From positions 1 to 33,499 of the forward strand of contig JAKLEC010000001.1 of assembly GCA_022711715.1 (NCBI GenBank): 33,499 nucleotides of DNA. The letters are read 5' to 3'. The first letter of the stretch is position 1; each line of letters opens with the position of its first letter. Under the pieces are notes generated by a model that saw only the letters and a program-made list of their open reading frames with translations, had not been told where the DNA came from and ran no database searches. Positions 7,288-13,921 of the stretch are shown piece by piece. This stretch comes from Acidobacteriota bacterium (GTDB taxonomy: Bacteria; Acidobacteriota; Aminicenantia; UBA2199). The translations under genes and the position numbers were made by a program.

Positions 7288-8231
7288 AGAAACATCGCGT
7301 CCCGTTCCGCCTGGCCGCCGTGGCGGCCCTTTTCGCCCTGTTGCTGCCCGCCCTGGGCGCCGCTCTTCCGGCCGCCGACGCGCAGGCGGCGAAAACGCGC
7401 GTCGTCCTGGCGCGCAACCCCAAGGCCATCGACGGCCGCGACCAGTGCAATGCCGCCGAAGCCGCGCGCCTGTTCGACCGCGCCCTGTCGACCCTGACCG
7501 ACACCGCGTCCGCCGCTGAGGCCTGGAAGACGCTGGGCGTCGTCCCGGGCGACACGGTGGCGATCAAGGTGAACTGCAACAACTGGACCATCTCCCTCAG
7601 CCCCAAGCCGGAGCTGGTGGCGGCGCTCTGCCGCAGCCTGCAGGCGGTGGTGCCCGCCGCCAGGATCATCGTCTATGACAATGATGCCGGCGCCCTGCGC
7701 GCGGCCGGGATCGTCGAAAACCGGCTGGCCGGCGCCCGCGTCATGTCGACCGCCGGGGGCGGCTTCGACGAGGGCCAGCGCCTGGCCAACCTTCTCGTCC
7801 GCGACGCCACCAAGGTGATCAACCTCGCCTCCATGAAGACGGTGGACGAGAAGGACCTCATCGTCAGCCTGCTGCTGAAGAACCACATCGGTTCCCTGGT
7901 GCCGGCCGACATGCCCAAGTGCCACGGCGACCACGACTTCCTGGCCGGCGTCTGCGCCCGGCCGGCGATCCGCGGCAGGACCGTGCTCAACATGGTCAGC
8001 GGGCTGCGCGCTTCCTACCGCCGCGGCGTCCCCTGGTACTGGGGCGGCATCGTCCTGGGACGCGACCCGCTGGCCGTGGAGACGGCGGCCATCGGCGTGA
8101 TCAACGAGAAGCGCAAGGTTGCGGGGCTGGGCGCCCTGCCGCTCCCCCGCTACCTGGCCATCGCCGCGGAGAAGTACAAGCTCGGGACCTGCGACCCGGC
8201 GCGCATCGAGACGGTCAAGCTCGAGCTCTAA
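7284..8231 (+). CDS. DUF362-domain protein, exported
   Basis: A 315-residue protein with an N-terminal signal peptide (about residues 1-36, hydrophobic AAVAALFALLLPALGAAL). The DUF362 hallmarks are VAIKVNCNNW at about 92-101, KVINLASMKTVDEKDL (variant of the P-x-LK-x-H region), then GRTVLNMVSGLRASYRRG and the late GGIVLGRDPLAVETAAIGVI, where the family usually reads 'GRDPVAVDAV'. DUF362 proteins are often fused to ferredoxin domains and are of unknown function; this one lacks a ferredoxin domain. It overlaps the upstream gene by ATGA. No function should be assigned beyond the family. Confidence 0.75.
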   Translation: MKKHRVPFRLAAVAALFALLLPALGAALPAADAQAAKTRVVLARNPKAIDGRDQCNAAEAARLFDRALSTLTDTASAAEAWKTLGVVPGDTVAIKVNCNNWTISLSPKPELVAALCRSLQAVVPAARIIVYDNDAGALRAAGIVENRLAGARVMSTAGGGFDEGQRLANLLVRDATKVINLASMKTVDEKDLIVSLLLKNHIGSLVPADMPKCHGDHDFLAGVCARPAIRGRTVLNMVSGLRASYRRGVPWYWGGIVLGRDPLAVETAAIGVINEKRKVAGLGALPLPRYLAIAAEKYKLGTCDPARIETVKLEL

Positions 8232-8252
8232 GAAAGGGCACAGGGAGGAAAA

Positions 8253-8377
8253 GTGATTAGTAATTAGTGATTAGTGATTGGAACGGCACAGTTCGACCCC
8301 TTGCTGTTCCGGATTACGAATCACGAATTACGAATTACGGCAGCTCGTTCACGCTACTGCTCGTCACGCGTCACGCG
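8253..8377. repeat. Palindromic intergenic element with attacgaat arms plus acgcgt words
   Basis: Left arm gtgattagtaattagtgatt (8253-8281) is roughly complementary to attacgaatcacgaattac (8313-8340), with a 30-base spacer that has its own ggaac/gttcc inverted pair (8280-8310). Directly behind it, tcgtcacgcgtcacgcgtca (8361-8380) repeats the acgcgt words; the last three bases form the stop codon of the leftward gene at 8378. The element sits between convergent genes. Confidence 0.7.
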
Positions 8378-8941
8378 TCACTCAGCTCCGACATCCCTGC
8401 GGTAGCCGAAGCGGGCGTGCTTCGCCAGCCTGGCCTCGATCTTGAGGGTTCCCCCTGGCGGCACAGGGCGAAGCCGGATCAAACGCTCCCTGCCCCGCAG
8501 GGCGCCGACGACCCCGCCGATCAAGCCGCCGGCCCCGCCGACCAGGACCGCCGACATCGCCGCTGTTTCCCCCTGAGAAAAAATGATCCATCCCGAATCG
8601 CCGCCGTCATCGAGCAGCCCAAGCATGCCCCCCAGGATGCCGCCGGCCAGGAGCCCGATGCCCAGGCCCGGCAGGATCCTGCTTTTCCCTTCGTAGCGAA
8701 GCGCCTCCAACTCATCGAGGCGCAACCGCACCTTGACAGCGTCGGGCTTGACCAGGATCTCGATCTCGCCATTGCCGACCGATAGCAGCTCGCCTTCCAC
8801 GATCCGTCCGTCCGCCGCCTGCGCGACGATCGTCGCCCCCGGCTTCTCCGCCATGACCGGAATAGCGCCGCAGGCGACAAGACACAGCCCGGCGGCCCAG
8901 GCGGCAAGGCGCTTCACTCTCCGTTTGAAAGCAGCTTCCAC
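8378..8941 (-). CDS. Exported or membrane protein with Gly-rich hydrophobic segments, unknown
   Basis: About 187 residues from a GTG start at 8941, chosen because GGAGGGG lies just upstream; an ATG at 9001 would add 20 Arg-rich residues without a ribosome-binding site. The N-terminus (RLAAWAAGLCLVACGAIPVMA) is a signal peptide with a possible lipoprotein-like Cys. A beta-rich region (about 35-75, GRIVEGELLSVGNGEIEILV) looks like a small SH3-like barrel as seen in exported proteins of the DUF-type 'GxxxxxxLxxxxxxxxxxxL' pattern. Two Gly-rich hydrophobic stretches follow (ILPGLGIGLLAGGILGGMLG and VLVGGAGGLIGGVVGALRG), resembling glycine-zipper segments. Its stop codon is supplied by the adjoining acgcgt repeat. 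Function unknown. Confidence 0.6.
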   Translation of the reverse strand: MEAAFKRRVKRLAAWAAGLCLVACGAIPVMAEKPGATIVAQAADGRIVEGELLSVGNGEIEILVKPDAVKVRLRLDELEALRYEGKSRILPGLGIGLLAGGILGGMLGLLDDGGDSGWIIFSQGETAAMSAVLVGGAGGLIGGVVGALRGRERLIRLRPVPPGGTLKIEARLAKHARFGYRRDVGAE

Positions 8942-9035
8942 CTTCCCCTCCCCGCGGAGCCGTGCCCGACGGCGGGCCGGTTCCGCTGCCAGATCCAACA
9001 TCGGAACCCGCCGCCGGCGCTACCCCGGCATCGCG

Positions 9036-9725
9036 CTAATCCGCGTAAAAGAACTGGGATGCCGACTGGCTGAATTGAAAATCCGACGTCGGGTCAACGG
9101 CCGGGTCGAAACGGAACGGCCTTTTGCTGTCCTCCAGCTTGACGCGGTAGTGCTTGCCGGCGCTGAACGTGCTCAGCGGCACGGGCAGGTGCGAGTCGAC
9201 CACTCCATCGCGAGTATAGATCGGCGCCTCGACCCCCACCATGTACACGCGCACCTTGATGGGGGGATTGCCCCCCTCCCATCTCACGTCAAGATGGCCC
9301 GGGCCAGCGACGCGGACATGGGCCTCATGGGTCGGCCAGATGAAGCGGAACAGCGGCGGGGCCGCGATCGTACCCATGCAGGTTGACAGGCCGCGCCAGG
9401 GCGGCTTGAAGGTCACAGTGACCGTTTCGCCCGAGCGGATCGCGATGTCGGGGATGTCAACGGCATAGACATTGCCGTCCCGGGACGCCGTTTTCCCCAT
9501 CAGCGTCGCCGATCCCCCGACGGCCGCCACGCCCCCCTTCCAGGCCCGGAGCGTCATGTGCATCTCATGAGAGCCCCCATAGGTATTGCTCATGTAGGCT
9601 CCCCCCATGAATTTCATCGGCCCCAAAGGGCACTTCGACTGGTCCACGGTGGTCGCCTTGTCGGCGGCCAGGAAACCGGCCAGCAGCGCCGCGCAGAACC
9701 CGGTCAGGATCGCTCTTTTCATCAT
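9036..9725 (-). CDS. Exported protein of unknown function
   Basis: A 229-residue protein from ATG 9725 with AAGGAG nine bases upstream. A signal peptide (MMKRAILTGFCAALLAGFLA) precedes a mature part made mainly of beta-strand-like sequence (for example GETVTVTFKPPW at about 100 and VRVAGPGHLDVRWEGG at about 138). Residues KVRVYMVGVEAPIYTRDG and HLPVPLSTFSAGKHYRVKLE resemble an immunoglobulin- or fibronectin-like surface domain. Cysteines at about 32 and 116 could pair in the periplasm. No catalytic motif is evident. It diverges from the PilZ gene and shares that intergenic region. Real by start signal and signal peptide; function unknown. Confidence 0.65.
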   Translation of the reverse strand: MMKRAILTGFCAALLAGFLAADKATTVDQSKCPLGPMKFMGGAYMSNTYGGSHEMHMTLRAWKGGVAAVGGSATLMGKTASRDGNVYAVDIPDIAIRSGETVTVTFKPPWRGLSTCMGTIAAPPLFRFIWPTHEAHVRVAGPGHLDVRWEGGNPPIKVRVYMVGVEAPIYTRDGVVDSHLPVPLSTFSAGKHYRVKLEDSKRPFRFDPAVDPTSDFQFSQSASQFFYAD

Positions 9726-9784
9726 GATGGCACTCTCCTTGTTCTCTCCCTAGGCAATGGAATATGACCTGCCGGCAGAAAATC

Positions 9785-10014
9785 TCAAGCCGACGGCAGG
9801 GCTCAAGGGAAAGCAGAGGGAAGAAAGAGGGAAAGGCAGAGGGAATACAGAGTGGCAAAGAAGTCCTGACAGGGCTTTTTCATTTTCAATTTGAGAACTA
9901 CGGACGATCGCCTTTGCCAACACAAACACTAACACTAACACTAACACTTAGAAAGGCTTTTCCCACTCTCTCTTCCCTTTCTCTTCTCCCCTTCTTCCCT
10001 CCCTCTTCCCTGGA
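9785..10014. repeat. Long imperfect palindrome with gagggaaag arms and an aacact tandem array
   Basis: Left arm 9788-9850 (agagggaagaaagagggaaa and similar) is complementary in word content to right arm 9960-10012 (ctctcttccctttctcttct, ccctccctcttccct). The centre (about 9851-9885, gtggcaaagaagtcctgaca then gggctttttc) can be aligned with the cores at 6480 and 2709. Four perfect tandem copies of aacact lie at 9925-9948. No gene is present in this 332-base gap. Confidence 0.7.
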
Positions 10015-10057
10015 GCATCATTTTATGATAAATTTTTCCCATCGGACGGAGGGCCAG

Positions 10058-10378
10058 ATGAGGGACCGGGATTCGCGCCGCAAGGATGAACGAAAGGAAG
10101 TAGTGATCCGGGACGGCGACCGCAGCTTCAGCTGCAAGCTCCTCGATGTCTCGGCCACCGGCATCTCGGTGGCCATCAGCCACTTCATCCCCACTTACAA
10201 GGAGATCGGCGTGGTCATGGAGATCGATGGCAAGCCCGTCGCCATGAAGGGCAGCGTGCGCTGGAGCATCGACCCGGCGGCCGAAAAAGGCAAGAAGGGC
10301 AAGCTCGGGGTCTTCATCATCAAGCCGCCCAGGGAATTTCTGGATTTTGCCGAGAAAATATCAGGAACTAAAAGCTAG
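10058..10378 (+). CDS. PilZ-domain protein (c-di-GMP receptor candidate)
   Basis: A 106-residue protein consisting of a single PilZ domain. The two c-di-GMP binding signatures are present: RRKDER (RxxxR) at residues 7-12 and DVSATG (D/N-x-S-x-x-G) at about 31-36. A beta-barrel follows (VVMEIDGKPVAMKGSVRWSI). ATG 10058 has GGAGG five bases upstream; an ATG at 10025 in frame lacks a good site. PilZ proteins sense cyclic di-GMP and relay it to motility, exopolysaccharide or other targets in the cytoplasm. No partner is visible nearby; neighbours are an exported protein and two metallophosphoesterases. The ribosome-binding site lies just beyond the intergenic palindrome. Confident in the family and binding residues. 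Confidence 0.85.
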   Translation: MRDRDSRRKDERKEVVIRDGDRSFSCKLLDVSATGISVAISHFIPTYKEIGVVMEIDGKPVAMKGSVRWSIDPAAEKGKKGKLGVFIIKPPREFLDFAEKISGTKS

Positions 10379-10392
10379 GGACTTCAAGCTAT

Positions 10393-10534
10393 CGTGACGC
10401 GTAACGCGTGACGCGTGACAAGTAACAGCAATTCAGTGGGATAAAATCATCTACAAGCACTGTCAACATTTTGAACGCTGCATTTTTGATTGAGTTGTTC
10501 CAATGCGGTTTCTCGTCACGCGTTACGCGTCACG
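10393..10534. repeat. 21-bp perfect inverted repeat of acgcgt words between convergent genes
   Basis: cgtgacgcgtaacgcgtgac plus g at 10393-10413 is the exact reverse complement of 10514-10534. The 100-base spacer is AT-rich and has no gene. The left arm continues for another cgtgac word. Because the flanking genes converge, either transcript could form the stem, which may serve as a bidirectional terminator, though no U-tract follows directly. Confidence 0.85.
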
Positions 10535-10538
10535 GATT

Positions 10539-11609
10539 TCATCCTAGTAAATTGATGCGCGTGAATATGTAGTCCAGGTCCTCTTCTTTCAATACGACGC
10601 GGTAGAAATCGCCGTCGCCCAGGCGCTCCGGTTCGTACCCCTCGGCGGCGATGTACTTCTCGCTGCGCCGGCGGTCGAACCAGTAGACCAGGCGGACCCG
10701 CCGGACGTCGATCTCGACGGCGGTGACGCCGTTGCTGCCGATGCCGCAGCCGGAGTTGAACAGGCACGGCAGCAGCGGCCCCTCGCCGTAGAGGCCCTCC
10801 CGGCCCGGCCGCCCCTCGCGGCGCTGCAGCTCGACATGCTCCCGCTTCAGCCGGGCCAGCCGCTGCCCGAGCGCCGGCTTCTCCTCCGCCGGCGCTTCCG
10901 GGTAGCGGCGCACCAGGCTCTCGATCTCGATCTTGACCGCGTCCAAGCGCGGCAGCGACTCGAACAGCGGCCGGTGGGTATGGCCGATGCAGGTGGCGAT
11001 GCGCCGCGAGCGGCCGTACCGATAGGCACGCTGCTCGACGTTGAAGCGCTTGCGGCTGCTGCGCGCCACCGTGTAGTTGCCGATGCCCAGTGGATGGAGC
11101 ACCCAGCGCAGCAGGAGCGCGCCCAGGGTCTGGAAGACCCAGTCGAGGCGGGAGACCTGGTGGCCGTGGAACAGCCAGAAGCGTTTCTCCCCGATTTCCA
11201 CGCGCAGCGACTCGCCGACCGGGAAAGGCAGGTCGGCGGCGCGCCGGCGCAGCAGGGACAGGTCGTGGTTGCCGGCCAGCTTGAACAACGCCCCGCGGCC
11301 GGCGAACTCCTGCCAGCAGGCGTAGATCCCCAGCCAGCGGGTGGCGATGGCCGCCAGCGGGAAGCGCGCCAGCTCCTCGATGTCGCCGTTGAGCGCCAAC
11401 AGGAAGCGGCGCGGCGAATAATACCGCGACAGCGCCTCTTGGTAGAGCCGGGCGTTGGCGGCGAAGTCATCGTCGCGGCCGCCGTCGCCCAGGTGCAGGT
11501 CGGAGAAGACGGCCAGCCGGTCGTCGGCGCCGAGGCGGACGATCGGCGCCCGGGCATACAGCCGGTCCAGCCTGCGCAGCAAGCGCGGAGACAACGAGTC
11601 GGTTTTCAT
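10539..11609 (-). CDS. Calcineurin-like metallophosphoesterase, paralogue 1
   Basis: A 356-residue protein with all five metallophosphoesterase motifs in order: FSDLHLG (D-x-H) at about 35-41, LNGDIEE (GD) at about 73-79, LAGNHD (GNHD) at about 111-116, FHGHQ at about 148-152 and CIGHTHRP (GHTH) at about 212-219. These ligands bind a two-metal centre that hydrolyses phosphomono- or diesters. The C-terminal third (LLPCLFNSGCGIGSNGVTAV and a region ending YIFTRINLL) is peculiar to this pair. It is most like cytoplasmic phosphoesterases of the LpxH/UDP-diacylglucosamine hydrolase type in the catalytic half, but no lipid-A genes are nearby. It lies downstream of a close paralogue in the same orientation, separated by about 160 bases of repeat-bearing DNA. 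Confidence 0.85.
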   Translation of the reverse strand: MKTDSLSPRLLRRLDRLYARAPIVRLGADDRLAVFSDLHLGDGGRDDDFAANARLYQEALSRYYSPRRFLLALNGDIEELARFPLAAIATRWLGIYACWQEFAGRGALFKLAGNHDLSLLRRRAADLPFPVGESLRVEIGEKRFWLFHGHQVSRLDWVFQTLGALLLRWVLHPLGIGNYTVARSSRKRFNVEQRAYRYGRSRRIATCIGHTHRPLFESLPRLDAVKIEIESLVRRYPEAPAEEKPALGQRLARLKREHVELQRREGRPGREGLYGEGPLLPCLFNSGCGIGSNGVTAVEIDVRRVRLVYWFDRRRSEKYIAAEGYEPERLGDGDFYRVVLKEEDLDYIFTRINLLG

Positions 11610-11654
11610 CCTCGTCTAGGATAGCAAAAAAGACAGGAGGAACCAACCGAACTC

Positions 11655-11740
11655 TATGTGTTCGTGTTTGTGTTCGTGTTCGTAACAGCATGAACCAAAT
11701 GATTGCTTTTGCGGATCACGAATCACGAATCACGATAGAT
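11655..11740. repeat. gtgttcgt and atcacga word repeats between the phosphoesterase paralogues
   Basis: gtgttcgtgtttgtgttcgt at 11659-11678 continues as gttcgtaac, five near-tandem words. About 40 bases on, cacgaatcacgaatcacgat (11718-11737) repeats the atcacga word seen at 8320-8340. The two parts are partly complementary (cgtgttcgt / acgaatcacg). Confidence 0.65.
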
Positions 11741-11770
11741 CGATTCGGCTATGTTGCTGTACGCCGAGAT

Positions 11771-12847
11771 TCAGGCAAGCAAATGGATCCTGGCGAAAAT
11801 GTAGTCCAGGTCATCCTCTTTCAGCACGACGCGATAGTAATCGGTATTCTCCAGCCGCTCCGGCCGGTATCCCGACGCCTCGGCATAGCGGTCGGTGCGG
11901 CGGCGGTCGAACCAGATGACCAGGGCGATGCGGCCGCCGGCGATCTCGATGGCGGTCACGCCGTGGCGGCCGATGCCGCTGCCCGAGTTGAACAGGCAAG
12001 GGAGCAGCGGCCCGTCGCCGTACAGGTTCTCTCCCCGCGGGTTGAGCATCTCGCGGGTCTGCTGCACGGCATACTCCAGCCGCAGCTTCGCCACCCTCTC
12101 CTCGAGCCGCAGCCGTTCCGCCGGCCCCGCCGCCGGATAGGCGCGGCACAGGTTCTCGATCTCGATCTTCACCGCGTCGAAGCCCGACAGCGACTCGAAC
12201 AGCGGCCGGTGGGTATGGCCGATGAGCGCCAGGATGCGGCGCTCGCGCGCGTAGAGGTAGGAGCGGCGCTCGACGTGGAAGCGGCGGCTGGTGCTGCGCC
12301 GCACCGTGTAGTTGCCGATCCCCAGCGGATGGAGGACGCCGCGCAGGAAGACCGGCCCCAGCGCCTGGAAGGCCCGGTCGAGGCGCGACACCTGGTGGCC
12401 GTGGAACAGCCAGAGCCGGTGGCCGTTGCAGGCGACGCGCAGCGACTCGATCATCGGGAAGGGGTAGTCGGCGGCGCCGCGCTGCAGCAGCTCCCGGTCG
12501 TGGTTGCCGGCGATCTTGAAGAGCGCCCCGCGCTCGGCGAACTCCTGCCACAGGGCATAGACATCGAGCCAGCGCGTGGCGATGCGCGCCAGCGGGAATC
12601 CCGCCAGGTCCTCGATGTCGCCGTTGAGCGCCAGGATGAAGCGCCGCTCCAGGTAGTGCCGGCGCAGCAGCGCCTGCAGCAGGAGGGAGTTGGGGACGAA
12701 CTCGTCCTTCCGGCCCCCGCCGCCCATGTGCAGGTCGGAGATGACGACGAGCCGGTCGCTTCCCCCCAGCTTCAGCTCGGGCGCCTGCGCATACTCCCGG
12801 TCCAGCTTCTGCATCAGATCGGGAGACAGGCGGTTCGACAGGCCCAT
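11771..12847 (-). CDS. Calcineurin-like metallophosphoesterase, paralogue 2
   Basis: A 358-residue protein with the same motif set as its downstream neighbour: ISDLHMG at about 37-43, LNGDIED at about 75-81, IAGNHDR at about 113-119, FHGHQVSRLD at about 150-159 and LIGHTHRPLFESL at about 214-226. Long segments are nearly shared between the two, including HPLGIGNYTV and GYRPERL/GYEPERL near the C-terminus, so the pair arose by tandem duplication and then diverged. All metal ligands are kept in both copies, which argues that both are active and perhaps differ in substrate. The substrate is not known. The gene begins next to a structured repeat at 12904. Confidence 0.85.
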   Translation of the reverse strand: MGLSNRLSPDLMQKLDREYAQAPELKLGGSDRLVVISDLHMGGGGRKDEFVPNSLLLQALLRRHYLERRFILALNGDIEDLAGFPLARIATRWLDVYALWQEFAERGALFKIAGNHDRELLQRGAADYPFPMIESLRVACNGHRLWLFHGHQVSRLDRAFQALGPVFLRGVLHPLGIGNYTVRRSTSRRFHVERRSYLYARERRILALIGHTHRPLFESLSGFDAVKIEIENLCRAYPAAGPAERLRLEERVAKLRLEYAVQQTREMLNPRGENLYGDGPLLPCLFNSGSGIGRHGVTAIEIAGGRIALVIWFDRRRTDRYAEASGYRPERLENTDYYRVVLKEDDLDYIFARIHLLA

Positions 12848-12903
12848 GGTGTTAGGATAGCAGAAGCGATCAGGGCTAGCAACTTAAGAGTGGACTCACA
12901 GAA

Positions 12904-13035
12904 GCTTCAAGGTTCGACGTTCGAGGTTCGACGCTGCCGGCCCCGCCAGGGGCGGCGTCCCCGAGGGGTTCACCCCGAGTGGGATAAGGCGTAGCGAAGG
13001 CCAATTCGCTTGGGTGCTTAAGATTTCTAGTCAGG
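12904..13035 (+). repeat. Structured repeat family R, copy 1 (forward)
   Basis: The copy begins with gcttcaaggttcgacgttcg words, then a GC-rich part with two hairpins (CCCC-GCCA-GGGG at 12941-12952 and GGGG-TTCA-CCCC at 12965-12976), then ccaattcgcttgggtgctta and agatttctagtcagg. The last 36 bases (13000-13035) match the reverse complement of the copy at 13771-13917 exactly. No ORF runs across it. Confidence 0.85.
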
Positions 13036-13084
13036 GGCTAGTCGTTCGTGCAAAGCACTGACACTGGCGCTGCTTGGGTTAGAC

Positions 13085-13198
13085 ATTCGAGGTTCGACGC
13101 TGCCGGCCCGCCAGGGGCGGCGTCCCCGAGGAGCGATAGCTCCGAGTGGGATTCGACGTAGCGAAAGCCTTCTGCTTGGTTGCTTGAAGGTCTAGAAG
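13085..13198 (+). repeat. Structured repeat family R, copy 2 (forward, diverged)
   Basis: Same order as copy 1: cattcgaggttcgacgctgc, then CCC-GCCA-GGG, then hairpin GGAGC-GATA-GCTCC at 13130-13143 in place of GGGG-TTCA-CCCC, then gtagcgaaagcc and gcttggttgcttgaagg. The stem bases differ from copy 1 on both sides of the loop and still pair. About 50 bases of cactgacact-like filler separate copies 1 and 2. The S23-type gene follows at once. Confidence 0.8.
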
Positions 13199-13242
13199 AT
13201 TGTTCTGTGCCTATACCAGTTAAGAAAAAGAATTCAGGAAAA

Positions 13243-13608
13243 TCACTTCACCTTCAGGTTCGATTTCAGATAGCTGATGAAGCCGTTCACAAGTCCGTTG
13301 ACCTTGCTGATTTGGCCATACATGTGTCGAAAAATGCCTTCCTCGATGCAGCCGATATCCAAGGCAGCATAGAGTAGGCTCTTCGGCTCCGCACAGGATC
13401 CGCGGGCAATGGGAAGAAAATTCACGAATTCCTTGTTTGTGTTCCGTTCAAAGCCCTCGGCAGTATTGGACATGATGGATATCCCAGCTCGCTGTATCTG
13501 ATCCTTGAAGGCGAAATCCCTGCAATCGGAAAAACTCGAATAGATCTCCTTGACCAGTATCCTGGTTTCCTTCCAAGCCTGAATTTCTTCAAATTTCTCG
13601 ATTTTCAT
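13243..13608 (-). CDS. Four-helix-bundle protein of the 23S rRNA intervening-sequence (S23) family
   Basis: A 121-residue protein starting MKIEKFEEIQAWKETRIL at ATG 13608, with GGAGG nine bases upstream; ATG 13617 is too close to that site. The opening 'FEEIQAWKEAR' pattern, the middle KDQIQRAGISIMSNTAEGFE (usually 'QIRRAAVSIPSNIAEG') and the LYAALDIGCIEE segment are the classic signature of the S23/IVP four-helix-bundle family, first seen inside 23S rRNA intervening sequences and also related to the Avd protein of diversity-generating retroelements. Biochemical role is unclear; Avd-like members bind nucleic acid. Here the gene is outside any rRNA, is visibly AT-richer than its neighbours, and lies between repeats R copy 2 (forward) and R copy 3 (reverse), suggesting it was acquired as a unit with them. 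Confidence 0.9.
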   Translation of the reverse strand: MKIEKFEEIQAWKETRILVKEIYSSFSDCRDFAFKDQIQRAGISIMSNTAEGFERNTNKEFVNFLPIARGSCAEPKSLLYAALDIGCIEEGIFRHMYGQISKVNGLVNGFISYLKSNLKVK

Positions 13609-13770
13609 ATTCCACATCCTCCAATTTTCTTTCGCTCAGGTTCATTGTGCATGCTATTTCAATCCATCGCTTCGTTTCAATCATGATTTTTGTGACATTT
13701 CTATTCGTTACAAACTGCTGCGACCACTCTAGACTTCTTAAACATGGAAACATTTGATTGATCCTAAAAG

Positions 13771-13917
13771 AGAACGATCAGCACCTGACTAGAAATCTTA
13801 AGCACCCAAGCGAATTGGCTTTCGTTACGTCTTATCCCACTCGGAGCTATCGCTCCTCGGGGACGCCGCCCCTGACGGGGCCGGCAGCGTCGAACCTCGA
13901 ACGTCGAACCTTGAAGC
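13771..13917 (-). repeat. Structured repeat family R, copy 3 (reverse)
   Basis: On the forward strand it reads agaacgatcagcacctgact at 13771, continues through aagcacccaagcgaattggc, the hairpin GGAGC-TATC-GCTCC (13843-13856), the CCCC-TGAC-GGGG hairpin, and ends with gtcgaacctcgaacgtcgaa. It is the inverted counterpart of copy 1, and its first 51 bases are repeated at 19178-19228 with one difference. The AT-rich stretch 13609-13770 before it holds no gene other than the S23 upstream region. Confidence 0.85.
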
Positions 13918-13921
13918 AATG

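Noticed and set aside
9919..9950. Possible CRISPR array (regular aacact and other short repeats)
   Set aside because: Repeat units are 6-9 bases, irregular and without unique spacers; no cas gene is near.
12904..13917. Diversity-generating retroelement suggested by the S23/Avd-like fold
   Set aside because: No reverse transcriptase, template/variable repeat pair or variable target gene is visible; the flanking repeats are inverted structured elements.
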